64,000 bases of DNA from Isoetes taiwanensis (taxonomy: Eukaryota > Streptophyta > Lycopodiopsida > Isoetales > Isoetaceae): NCBI GenBank assembly GCA_021234155.1, contig JAJEKV010000002.1, forward strand, positions 40,851,841-40,915,840. The letters are read 5' to 3'. Each line of letters opens with the position of its first letter. The first letter of the stretch is position 1. Shown here piece by piece: positions 10,362 through 21,880 of this stretch. The notes beneath the pieces were generated by a model. It was not told the DNA's origin and searched no databases. It saw only the letters and a program-made list of their open reading frames with translations. The position numbers and the translations under genes are program-made.

Positions 10362-11173
10362 CTGCATCAGTACTAAACACGTCACAGAGAGAAAAATAGA
10401 ATATACAACAACTAAAATGTTGTAGAAATAAGAGATTGATTAGTCCTAAAGAACATGCATCAAGCTTTTGAGACCGGCTTTGCAAGCTAAGATTTAAGCC
10501 ACTGGTGAAGCTTTTGCCGAAGCATTCTGGAAGGGAAAGGATTTGGGAGATTTTTTGAGGCGATATTGAAGTAGATAGACTATGTTTGTCGCATTGTTTG
10601 ACAAAATGCGTTCTGTTTTGCATAAGAAACAGGTTCTGTTTTGCATAATATGATTTCTGTTGCTGGGTTTTTTATTATGATAACATTTCCTCGAGGGATC
10701 TTGCTGAGTTGTATATGCCATAGTTGAAGCTCTTAACCCTGTAAAACAGCCGCAACTTGAACATGGCTCCAACATCTCTGCCCTTGAATAGGCTTCCACT
10801 GCAGTCCTTAGTGCAGAAGCCAAGGCCTCTGTTTAGCCAAATTGCAGAACAATATAAGGATTCAGAGATAAACGTTTTGCACACAGCAGAAAATGGTGGT
10901 AAAAGCTGCATGGGGAGCTCTGCAAATGTTTAGCCCAGATCAAAATATGAAGGGTTTTGAAGCAAAGCAAATATAATTTTGCAAGCAAACAGATTATGCA
11001 AAAATATATGGGAATTTCTCAAGCAAATTTTAATTCTTGGTAATGACCTTTCTGTGTTTGGATTGATAGGCCTACTATACACGAGAGGATTTATGTTGCA
11101 GGCAGGGCCTCAATGCAAACGAGGTATATAATCATATCCTCAAGTTTTGAACATGGTTTTCAAATGTTTGCAG
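10362..11173. other. No recognisable gene
   Basis: AT-rich, with short open frames on both strands but no motif I recognise. Confidence 0.45.
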
Positions 11174-11298
11174 AAATCATTCGATGTGAAATGGTTCATG
11201 GAGAAGTTCTTGGGTGAAGAACATGCTCAATATTTAATTGAAAAGCTTCTCTTCAGAGCTGCAACGATTTGGCAATTCCTGAAATTTGACAAGCGAAG
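11174..11298 (+). pseudogene. Isolated exon-like segment of an unknown protein
   Basis: A segment bounded by a good acceptor (atgtttgcag) and donor (gaaggtaata) is fully open, reading KSFDVKWFMEKFLGEEHAQ then YLIEKLLFRAATIWQFLKFD. It looks like true coding text with amphipathic helices. A possible next exon starts after ttttttgcag near 11411, but it does not continue convincingly. I do not recognise the family. It fits the surrounding pattern of stray gene pieces. Confidence 0.4.
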
Positions 11299-11985
11299 GT
11301 AATACTTTAATCAATTCTTCATTTCACTGCTCTATCTGTGCATACACCTATTACCAGGCAATAGCAAGCTCAGTCTTATTCACTTCTACCAATAAACCCT
11401 TTTTTTTGCAGTCCTCTGCAGGTGTTTATTGGATGACAAAACAGCTATGATCCTTACATTGACATTTAGACAGCTTTGGTAGCAGTTGAGGATATATCTC
11501 TACATTAGGACCTGGACCATCCACTCAGATATATTTGGCCACTGGAGCTTACAAACTAATACAAGGAATTAATATCTTCTCTTTTTTGCCTGGTTTTTTG
11601 TATGAGTCATCTCACAGTCAAATTGTATGACATCCCTTTTACTTCCACGTCCACTTCAAGGTTCATTCCAATGTCCAAAGCATGTTGAACCAAACTTCAA
11701 AGAAATATGGAATTATTGTAGCCTAAGTTGTTGAACCAAATTTCTAAGCAATTGTAGCTTAAGCAATGTCAGTGAGTTTTGTTGGATTGTTGTGAATCCT
11801 ACAGCTTCTGGGCAACTCCATATTTGTTTTAGTGAACTTGCTTAATTAGTAATCTGGAAAACGAGACTAGAGTTTGATGTTTCGTGATATTCTTATTTTA
11901 GCATATGCCATAATGCATTTCGCATCACAGGAATTCATCTGAATATGGTTGAACATGTTATGGCTTAAACAAAAATAATGGACTG
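11299..11985. other. No recognisable gene
   Basis: AT-rich, without recognisable coding text. Confidence 0.45.
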
Positions 11986-12100
11986 GCACTGGCACTGTCC
12001 TGGAAGATGCTCGAGGAGGAAAGAGATGTGCAAGAATAAGTGTCTGGCACTGTCCTGGAAGATGCTCGAGGAGGAAAGAGAGATACAAGAATAGGTGTCT
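11986..12100. repeat. Tandem duplication, unit about 56 bp
   Basis: The unit ctggcactgtcctggaagat, gctcgaggaggaaagag occurs twice in a row with few differences. The first copy also begins with a short actggcactggcactg slippage tract. Confidence 0.85.
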
Positions 12101-12651
12101 AATCTATTGATCAATAAGATAGCATCTCCAACTACTAAATCTTTGGGCTTATGAGCATACATGCCCTTTCTACATTTATGGTGATACAATTGACAGTTAA
12201 AGTTAAAGTTAACAACTGGCATTATACTGACATTAATTTCACACGGTATAAACGAGTTTTCCAGTCACCATGTTTGTTACATGATAACTGCACTCCAAAA
12301 AATAGGGCGAGATGTTCAGGAAGAAAGACATGCACTTCCCTCCTGGGCCCGTTAAAAAACCAGCAAATTCCAAAGCAATATGGCCAGCCCCAACTATGCA
12401 TATCTATGTGAAAGATAGTGGTTATGCAACTACCATGCAGTGTGCATCTGAAGTAAGAAAAGGACAGCATGCAGTTATATTTATGTGAATAAGGTAGTGG
12501 TTATAAACCTTAACAAAGTCATTTGAAATAATGAAACAAAGGCAGACATTTATACTTAGTTATTTTTTACTATAACTCAAGTATTATTGGATGCAATAGT
12601 TGCAAATGGCATTTCACCCATATTTGAAGCTACCATATTTTGGCTCAATTT

Positions 12652-12845
12652 TTAAACAAATAATTTGCATATGTTTCCGTTGCCATGTTTATTATTGCAT
12701 ATGATCACACTCATAGCTTGGAGGAATCTCTTTTTATAGTAGATAACTTATAAACAAATAATTTCCATCTGTTTTTGTTACCAGGGCTATTGCATATGAT
12801 CACACTCATAAACTTAGAGGAATTTGCTTTTATAATACATGTATA
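12652..12845. repeat. Diverged tandem duplication, unit about 98 bp
   Basis: Two adjacent copies start with aaacaaataattt at 12654 and 12752. Each contains attgcatatgatcacactca, then an aggaat word and a tttttat or cttttat tract. Divergence is higher than in the 56-bp duplication, so it is older. Confidence 0.75.
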
Positions 12846-13315
12846 AGGTGCATGTACATATGAAACCTTTTTTAGCAAATAATGGCTATCCTTTACTCAT
12901 TAGATATATGTTAAATCATCTCTACTCTCTCCTCTTATATGCTTATCTAATGTATATTTATGCATGAGAATATCCATTTAAGAGGCTAGAGCTTATTAGC
13001 CATGTATCAAAAGCCAATCTTAGGGTGTGTTGACAATAGGTTTGCAACCTTAGCCTAGCAACATTGGGCTTGGTTTCCTATATTATGCATAAAATAAATG
13101 GTTGTGATATACTATATGTGTGAAAAAAACTCATGTGTCGCGAATATTGTAGCAGGAAACATTTACAAGTTTCCAACTTATGCCCAGCAACGCTGGGCAC
13201 CTTAACTAGTATAGTATAGTAGTATATATAGTATATATACAACTCCAGTCGTTTTCATGTTTCATTCTTTTTTTCTCGCTCATTTCTCACTTATATCGTA
13301 TTCTTCATATCCGGT

Positions 13316-13569
13316 CAAGGATCACAAAATTGCATTCGCCCTCCTTGTTCTTCTTGTGCTAGGGTAAGTGCACATGCATGTTGCACAAGCAGCTCAAATT
13401 GAGAATGAAGGTCATCGTGGTAGGGAGCAGCAGATACCACCCTTGTCCATATCGTTTCACCTGTTGTTCTGGAAAGTGCTATGATTTGAATATAAGCAGA
13501 CACAACTGTGGTTGGTGTGGTAACAAGTGTCTCAGCTCGCAGAACTATGATTTAAACTATGAACTATGA
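13316..13569 (+). pseudogene. STIG1-like cysteine-rich secreted protein, truncated pseudogene
   Basis: STIG1-like proteins are small secreted cysteine-rich plant proteins. A signal-peptide-like stretch (KIAFALLVLLVLG) near 13325-13362 lacks an ATG and is followed by a TAA. About 80 bp later, in another frame, is the family core CPYRFTCCSGKCYDLN and HNCGWCGNKC (13441-13530), matching the STIG1 pattern CC-x2-C...NCG-x-C-x2-C. The second half of the Cys domain is missing: the frame ends at TGA (13567) where a MITE terminal repeat begins. No ATG, an early stop, a frameshift and the truncation make it non-functional. Confidence 0.75.
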
Positions 13570-14003
13570 TTTAAGCCACTTCACGCTCCGACCATAGAGG
13601 GCAACCCTCCGTGCGCAGCACCTTGTTTTTTAAGAATGGAATAGAAGGGTTTTTAGTGTATAAATTTAAATTGTTGACACAAATGGGATATTTTAAACTC
13701 CATATGTTGTCACATCCTTGTGGCTATTCTTACTGCTGCCACAAAGTTGACAATATAAAATGATTGGCATGTTCAGTTGTCACAATTTGAACGCTAATAC
13801 AATTTCTAACACAACTGAAACAATATTGCAACGAGAAAGATGGCATTGATATTATTCAGGATAATATGACAAGTTTAATACCTATATCAAGTTATTTGGC
13901 ATCATTATATCAAATAGTCATGAGATATAATAAAACAAGGTGCTGCGCACGGAGGGTTGCCCTCCATGGCCAGAGGATGACGTGGCTTAAATCATAGTTC
14001 AAA
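13560..14003. mobile_element. MITE with about 75-bp terminal inverted repeats
   Basis: The left end reads gaactatgatttaagccac, then gagggcaaccctccgtgcgc, agcaccttgtttt. The right end (about 13935-14003) is its reverse complement with a few mismatches. The interior (about 290 bp) is AT-rich and noncoding. A partial second copy of the left tip (aactatgattta) lies just upstream, so the exact target-site duplication is unclear and the superfamily is unassigned. Each arm also holds the small palindrome GAGGGCAACCCTC. Confidence 0.8.
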
Positions 14004-16034
14004 GTCATATTTTCACAATCAATCAAAAATAGAATACTTGATACCATGACTTTATACTTGAAGATGCCATCATAATCAAATAATTGCACCCCTACTATTA
14101 GTATTACACTGCAACTTCTAGACCAACTCTAGTGTCCCTACCAATTCTCTGCACATCAATTTTCTAACACGTTATCCTAAGATACAAATGGCAATGAGTG
14201 TTTTTGCTCCAAATAGTGAACCCCAATCTAATTCATAGATTGAAGCATGACCAAAGCATCTGTGTTTTTGGATGATGTTGTGCTATAGTCTTAGAATTTT
14301 GTATATAGTACTATTTAAGGACCCTTTAATATTGAATTGCAAATCCTTGCAAATTTAATGGTTATTCCATAAGTTTTGGCTAGACTTGCAGTTTGCGTGA
14401 TTGTAGTAAGAACACTTGCCTTTTTACTTAGAAATAATATTTTAGCATCTTTAAACATATGCATCCAAGTTGGATGCATTATGTTTTGAACATAATTTGT
14501 CCATTCTACTCACGTGATACATTTGATGTAAGAACCTAATGCCAATTTTGAGAAAAAAGTTCATCAGAAAGTCGGTAGTTCATTTCCCTTTTGACTCTGG
14601 CATAGATGATGGAAATGACAAATGTGCCATAGATAAATATGGCCAAATAGCTACTATAATCACATATTTTCTTATGGGACAACTCCCCTTCTATCTATCA
14701 AAAGATCTGTCTAAAAATCTTATGATAATACAAATTTAGGAGCAATTGGTACAAATCAATTTGAGAATATCTAAGCATGGGCTTTGATACCATCTCTTTT
14801 CTCTCTTTTTACCTTCAAATTGGGCAAGATTTTAAATAAATGTCTAGAACTTCTCATTTCAGAAATGCTAAACCCTATATGGATTAGGTCTTCTATCGGA
14901 ACACTAAATCCTAGCTTGGATCCACTCGAGCGTTGCATGTCAAGGAGCAGGAGAAAAGGAATATGTGCATTCTAAATGTATTGCATTAGTACATCCACTC
15001 GAATATACCGCTAAACCACAACGTATCCGAGAACGTATAAAGATACAAATGGAACCCCTGTCACTATGCTGCATATTCTCGAGGAGAGCCTTTGGGCATC
15101 GAGAGCTATTGGATGGGCATATTGATGAGTTGTGCCTTGCTTTGGGTTGTAGATAGAAATCCTCGTTTGTGGGTATGCACCATAAGTTGGGATATACCGT
15201 ATAGTGAGATTAGTAATATTCTATAAGATTCAAACTAAATATACTTAATGCTGTCAATTTGATACATGTAATGTACAATTGAGAAAAAAAGGGGGTCTCT
15301 CACTGCCCTATACCACCTCTCGTATGGATATGCACCCAAACAAAGGGAGGATTTAGGAAGAATTTGATTATAAATGTGAGGGGTAATGATTTTTGTTGTG
15401 GAAAAAAAATTTGGCCCCTTGAGGGCTTGGAAAAGGTATTCCATATAGCCATTGATAGCAATGCAATACATAGACTCCGATAGCAATAAATACATATATG
15501 TAACATTGAGACAATACAATAGAGGAGGATGGCCAACAATGGTAAGTAGATGTTACATGTGTGAAACATGTTGGTTCCAAGGAGTAGACGCAATGTGTGC
15601 AAACATAAAGGTAGCAAGACATACTTATCTAGAGTTTACATTGAGGATATAAAGCAACAACATTAGCACACCTTATGGGATTTGAACCCATTGTATCCTA
15701 GTAGCCATCCTGGCTTACTTATGCTATGCTGGTCAACTACAAAACTTTTGAAATGTCTTCGCCCACTATAATAACAAGTTGAAGTTGCTAATTAAACAAC
15801 AATCTGTGGCCAAGTTTCATGGTCAAGGTCTGCTAAAAACCCATCACTAAAAGTTGTGCTTGTCCTATCAAATATTTGCTACTCTCAATCTAGCAAGATT
15901 TTAGATATTAGCAGTCAGACATATGCCTTGAATCATTGCTGGTCTGTGCTTATTAACAAGAAATACTGTATCTAAGAACGTTTACGTATAAATTTCACAG
16001 CATGTTAGATAACAAATAATGAAGTGACCACTAC
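14004..16034. other. No recognisable gene; AT-rich
   Basis: I see no supportable coding region. A tRNA-like B-box word (gggttcaaatccc on the minus strand near 15675-15687) suggests a worn SINE, but no A-box at proper spacing is convincing. Confidence 0.5.
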
Positions 16035-18952
16035 CTGACTTATAATTTCTTTGTCTTTTGTAAAGATCCTCGGTATGAACCAAGGAATAGAAATTGCAGC
16101 AAGCCCCAACAAAATTCCCAGTATTGATCCCATGAAAAGAAGAGTGTGAAAGAGGTCTTGTGCCTGCACCATGTCAATTAGAATTAACTCTGAATTTCAC
16201 CTCATCCACATGTTAAATCACTTGAATATAGAACCTTTCCCAAGTTTTTTCCTTCTCCCCCGTATTAAGCTTGGTATAAATGATCAGGTTGTTTGTGATA
16301 ATGACTCTCCCCAAACCGCAAAGAGACTAAATAATCCTATCATAACCTCGTGCAAACCCGCATTAAGTACACATGACAAACGTGAAAAGGCAGTCTTAAG
16401 TCATATTATCCGGGCATACCGATGAGTCGCTAGACTCATATCTTGGCGAGACGTTGCGGATAATGTAATTATGTTTGAAAACGTTACCTTGCACCAATAG
16501 AATGACATTGAACAAAGGTAAACTTGTCAACCAACATAACAAGGTGATTTCCTTTCCATATTCCCCATCATATGTACCTTTGAAAGCATAATTAGAAGGA
16601 CAAAAGTGCACCAATCTCAAGCATCTTCCATAAGTCACCGATTGAAGGTATATATAATGTCGCCGCCTGTAAACCCCTTCGTTCAAGTGAGAGTAGCAAT
16701 AAAATAGTTCCAACATACCGCATATCCGGACATTTGCATTATCTCAAAGGTTCTCTATATCAATAGAAATGCAAGGGATGTTGCAATACCCGAGAGAACA
16801 TAGTTGCCCATGCAAAGACTCGCAATCCCGTATCCCATAAATGTACAAAATAAAATATCTCCCCGCTCCATTTATCGTCAGCCCACAGCAAAGAAGAACT
16901 CGAGAGGGCCCCAGAATCCCGCATGCCCAAGCTAAAAATTGAACCGACAGTGAGAAGTTATTACTTGTGTAAACCGTTCTTTTATTATTTAAGACGTATA
17001 TATTTCAAGGAAAGTCTCACACAATGAAAATCAGAATATCAGCTTAGCCATCGTGGTGACTTCCAAAACCATTCTGATCTTTCAAGCATTACGCATTTCT
17101 ATATCATCTCACGAGTCATATGTGTTATTGTTAAGCATTATTCACAACCATTTTCACTGAACTTGGGAGAAAATAAGGGATCTATTCAAGGAATGTTAGA
17201 TCAGACACAAAACGTTTCGCAGATGAATATTAACCTTCCCAATTCTCAATGTGCCAGTGAGAACCGACCCCAGGGACAAAGTCTAACCAATGACGTTTGT
17301 GTTCAAGGTGTAAAGTTAATGATATTGCGTGTTTGAGGCATACAATAGACCTTTTATTTACAACAGAATATGCCCAACATAAATGCTTCTAATTTGCACC
17401 TAGTACACACCTTGCACTTTGAGCGACCAGTCCGACAAGCACAGCTGGCCATGCAAGGCCCCTAATCTGGAAGAAGAAATAGTTACCACATTAACGCGCA
17501 TGCAAATAACACATAAATGCACTAAACATCATACCATATACTTTGCCTTGTCAATGATAGGCATTCCCATGTTTTTATGGGAAAAATATTTAAAGATCCC
17601 AACAATGGAACAACAGACTCTTACACAAATATGGTCATTAAACCTAATATTGCATTTACATGCCTGTCATGCACAGACAGACAGTATATGACTAATCTAG
17701 GGGGCAGAGAGCAGGAGGGGCAGCATACATGGAGTTTCCAAAACAGAATTGATAAAATTTAATGCCCCAATCACTCTCTATCTTTGTAAATTTAGTACAT
17801 CGTGATAAGGAAGTGGGAGAAAGCAGAAGGTAATAACGGAAAAGGATAATATTGTATTTCTAGAAGAGTAAGGACCTTCACATATGCTCCAGCTACGGGA
17901 ACCAGTGTTGCATTCTTTGCTCCCACAAATGCTAAATTTTTGCAACACCATTTTAGATACTTGATAAATGACTTTTGAAAACTAGAACAAATTTAAGTAA
18001 AGTCATATATACCTCAAGAAGATTCAAGAGAAAAGCCGAGTGAAAATAAGCATTGTTGAACCACGCACCGGAGACACACAAACAACAATCTTGACAAATG
18101 ATGTCCCGCTTCCTCCTCGTCCCGAAAACGTTTAAATCGGTGATAAGGTGGAGCTCATATTATTATTATTATGGTTTATCTAATATTGACCTTGAGGGCA
18201 AGAGAAGTCGCGAATCAAATTCGATGTTGCCACGATAGGAACATGAAAACATATGACAAACCATCACATAAGACCGCCCCTCGGCCCTACATAATAAGGG
18301 TAAAATAGAAATTAGTACCACCAGGAGTTCATATCAACCATAAAAATAACAAAGATTATTCTTATCTTTATCTAGCATATTTTTCTCTTTAAAGCATTCT
18401 TGCAAAGAAAAGAATGATCTACATGGAATGCCTTAATGGAAACAAACTAGTGGAAAATGATTACCCGGTCGCCAACTCCAATGAGCTCTTCGTGCCTACA
18501 AATGTAAGTATCAATTAGACTCATAATGGGCCCAGATAGCCGATCCCCAAAGCAGGCCCAACAAACATGAAGATTTGATGCAATTGCTCTAACATATTTT
18601 GTCCATCTCCAGCCAAAGCAAAGGTTACTCAGAACTGTTTCCTACTTGCGATAAATCATCATAGTCCGGCTTTTTGCATGTGCGATTTTTCAATAGCCAT
18701 TTGTTCCTGAATTTCAAGGAGTTGATTTCCTCGTGGTCCAGTAGGGAGGACCGCATCGTTAGAGAGGTTTGTGGGTTCTTCCACAAGGTTTTCAGCTAAT
18801 CCCGATTCTGTACAGTTGTGTACAATGCATGTCCTATGTCTTGTATGAAATCGAATGTGACCTGCTGTAGTAGATTTGCTTCTGCAATAAACTATTATCG
18901 GGGCATTGTTGCTAAGAAGAGATGGCCTGTGTACCTTTTTATCTAAACCCAA
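16035..18952 (-). pseudogene. MATE efflux transporter pseudogene, plastid EDS5/DETOXIFICATION type
   Basis: MATE proteins are cation-coupled membrane exporters. The EDS5-like group sits in the plastid envelope. Exon remnants on the minus strand appear in family order: an N-terminal region (18952-18659); QIFMFVGPALGI and GPIMSLIDT (18625-18470); VLCDGLSYVFMFLS (18290-18190); HHLSRLLFV (18110-18012); FVGAKNATLVPVAGAYVK (17940-17880); GLAWPAVLVGLVAQSA (17470-17412); LGMRDS (near 16920); CTFMGYGIASL (16830-16740); and LLFMGSILGILLGLAAIS with IPWFIPRIFTKDKE (16160-16035). Several splice sites survive, but single-base frameshifts occur in at least four exons, and the last transmembrane helices are not found. 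Clearly a dead copy. Confidence 0.85.
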
Positions 18953-19134
18953 ACAGTAAGAACGGATTGTTTTCCTAGCTGTAACAAGCTATTCTTAAAA
19001 TCTCGGTAACGCGGCACAATTGAAAATCATAATTCCGGGAGTGATACACTAGAAGCTCTCCATGGACAACACTAATGCCGTGGGCAAATGTTGCAGTATG
19101 CAAGCTAACGAATTTCCAGAAGAGGCGCGGGGCT

Positions 19135-19385
19135 TCACATGGGAGATGGGAAGGCCAGATACTAAATCCCACACTCTTATGCCTGGTTGCCCAGAGCAGG
19201 CCTCCCCAGTTAGCCAGTTTCAAGAGTGGCTGCCCAACAACGAAAACGACCGAGAGTTTATAGCCAATAAGGGGTTTGGAGCAGTCATAGGCATATTCCA
19301 AGCATATACTGGCATATACCCATAATATGCCACAAACCCACATAAACAAGGGTTTGCCCCCTTAGGAGCAACCCAAAAATATTTT
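19135..19385 (+). repeat. Dispersed repeat family R, forward copy
   Basis: It shares agccagtttc, tggctgcccaacaac, gggtttggagcagtcat, ggcatattc, gcatatactggcatatacc and gcaacccaaaaat with 39.85-40.175 kb in the same orientation. Its 3' half matches 8105-8215 in reverse. Length is about 250 bp. No coding content. Confidence 0.65.
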
Positions 19386-19649
19386 ATCAAAATTGTGATA
19401 AGCTAATGATTAGTTTATTTCTTCATATTACAACAAGCTTTATGACTCAAATTTTATGAATCAAGTCTCGTGTCGAAGTAGGAGCCTATTCTAGTAACAA
19501 GGGTGACAACAAAGTTTATGACAAAAACCTAACCAATTACCTATATTCCACAACCAGGATATTTTGCTAAGCGTCTCTCTCAAAATTGCCTTCATTTAAA
19601 GTGATCGACAAAGGTTGGATGCTTTAAATCGTATATAAGCCTGTTGAAA

Positions 19650-19870
19650 TTTGGTCTAGTGGCAGGACCTTAAACTGCCACACCCGAGGTCACGGGTTCA
19701 AACTTGGCTAATATCGGTCTAGTAATGGGGACCTTAAAAATCCATTGCTCTGAGGTCACAAGTTCAAGTATGACCAACTGGCCTGTAATAGAATAGAATA
19801 GAATATGATTTTATTGTCCACGGAGACCAACTGGCCTATGGGACCCAAGTACAAAGAGAGAGCAGCAGGC
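19650..19870 (+). mobile_element. tRNA-derived SINE-like element
   Basis: A tRNA-like head has a plausible A box (tggtctagtggcagg) and B box (gggttcaaacttgg). A second diverged head (ggtctagtaatggggacc, aagttcaagtat) follows. The tail is a tagaatagaatagaat tract and a module ttttattgtccacggagacc, ggcctatgggac. The tail module recurs near 44650-44765, which supports a dispersed family. Confidence 0.6.
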
Positions 19871-19917
19871 GTATTACTACCAGGATTAAAAAACCCCCTT
19901 AAACCTACCACATGTAT

Positions 19918-20050
19918 TGTACTCGATAATCACATGCAAAATAGCTTTTAGTACTCGATAATCACATGCAAAACAACTTTTAGTATACGATAATCACATG
20001 CAAAACAGCTTTTTAGTACTCGATAATCACATGCAAAACAGCTTTTAGTA
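19918..20050. repeat. Tandem repeat, 34-bp unit, four copies
   Basis: The unit tactcgataatcacatgcaa, aacagctttta is repeated four times with one or two changes per copy. Confidence 0.9.
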
Positions 20051-20208
20051 TATCGTGCCTAGGCAGTGGATTGGCTTCCATGTGATATGTAGAGTAAAGA
20101 GATGTAGAATATACTATGTGATGATGGAATAGAATGACGACCTTCAATATAAAAAATAAATCCGTTGAAATTTTTATTTGTATGAATATTTCTGTGCTGA
20201 GGGCAATT

Positions 20209-20944
20209 TTGACGACGACACGTGCACCTCTTGCGAAATCGAGCACTCTTTAGATTTAGTTTAGCTTCAGATACTATAACAGTGAAAGCATAAGCATAAA
20301 CATCAGCACTAGCAATATCAATACAATCAGCTACCTCAAAGGGTAGTACTATCTATCCACCCATAGATCCATCATAGATAACAATACATCATAAAGCAGA
20401 ATAGCTCCTACCTAGGCTCAGACTCATAACGGAGGTAGACTGACGGTTGGGCCTCAAGATAGAGCAAACCGAGATATAACAATGGCGGGGCTGGCTATAG
20501 ACAATGGCTAGGGTTGACTATCCATCTGCCCCTCCTGTGCATACTTTGTAGATGGGCTAAATCAGACTCTGACGTGACTGTAACCTGCCAGAGACGCAGT
20601 CTCATAGTATCACCCAACAAGACTACTCCAGTTGCATGCGCGAACAAGGCTCCAAGACTGTTGGAGCCAGAAAAATGGCCTAGGGTTAGGGTTTGGCCAT
20701 GTATAGGTTAGGGTTGCCATGTTCTGCCACGTGGCTCCAATTGAGTACGTCCATGTGGTGGGTGCCCAATAGGATGGGGCCATGTGGAAATGGCCCCATC
20801 CCTAAGGTTGGCTAAGTTATGTAAATAACTTAGTCATGCTCCCTTATCCACACTCTACGGTATACAAGGTTACTAAGGTAGGCTTGTATGGTGACGTGGC
20901 CTAGAAATATACGTATTTATATCGTATATTTCAAGGGAACGCCA
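20209..20944 (-). repeat. LTR of gypsy family A copy 2 (3' LTR on minus strand)
   Basis: The right edge is set by gaacgcca followed by catccccaccc, which on the minus strand is a polypurine tract next to an LTR start of the type TGGCGTTCCC. The body aligns with the LTR at 58.37-60.44 kb (shared ggctcagactca, tgactgacgg, tccgcccctcctgtgc-type words) and with 759-1045 inverted. The left edge (tgacgacgac near 20209) is approximate. Confidence 0.65.
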
Positions 20945-21399
20945 CATCCCCACCCAACAACAACCCCAAAGATAATGATGCCCTCAAAGATTACAAAGAT
21001 TACGGTAAGGTGACGAACCTGCATCAACCTACAAGGTATAATAACAAGTAATATAACAATTTAGCTATGCTGAAATGATCGATCTTTTAATATTTATTTA
21101 TAACGCTAATTATAAGGCGATACTTATATGCTTACAAAAGTTATACAACTTCAATTGTTAATATCATAGAAATTAACACCTACTATCATAACAACCGGTT
21201 TAGGAGTTTATAATAAAGTACAAAACTTATAAACTCATGTTCTTCTCGTAATGTGTACCCTCCCAATGGTCCTCTTTTATTGGCCTGCAATGAGTAGCAT
21301 ATTGCATTAGTTTAGTTAATAAGTTGTGGTTTTAGGGGACCACTCCCCTAATTACATCCTTGAGCCGAACTACGAGCTCAAGATTACCCCTAATACATT

Positions 21400-21880
21400 G
21401 CACTCGATCATGGCCCATAGGATTTGAGCTTAAGGACTATTTAAGACGATCCATTCATCGCCCATGATTGGATGTTACCTTGTACAGGATGCCCTTGATC
21501 GTGTACACCTTAGGGTTAAGCTAGGGAACCTTCCAGACGATCCCATCATCATGCATGATCATGCTTACCTCATCATGAACCCCCTATAGTCATGTGCACA
21601 TGTCGTGCATAGAGAACATCCTAATGATGATCCCATCATCGCCCACGATCCCCTGAGTCGTACATGACCCCTTCGATCATGTACAAATGCAATGCATCAT
21701 GGCACTGAAGGTTTAAGCTAGGGAACATTCCAAATGATCCCATTATCGCCCATGATGATGTGCTCCTCTCACATGACCCAGTTGATCATGCGCACTCATG
21801 GTGCATACTGGTCGAGAGAACGCTTAAGGGAGATCTCATCATCACCCATACTCCAAGATCTTCACGTATGCATCCCAACT
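21400..21880 (-). repeat. Inverted counterpart of the CATGGGCGATGATGGGAT array
   Basis: Words such as cgcccatgat, cccatcatcgcccacgat and cccattatcgcccatgat recur at irregular 80-110-bp spacing, mirroring the array at 100-470. Confidence 0.7.

Noticed and set aside
15660-15760. Possible tRNA gene on the minus strand
   Set aside because: Only a B-box word is present; no cloverleaf, anticodon stem or A box can be built.
19918-20050. CRISPR-like direct repeats
   Set aside because: The 34-bp units are adjacent without unique spacers, in a plant nuclear context; this is a simple tandem repeat.
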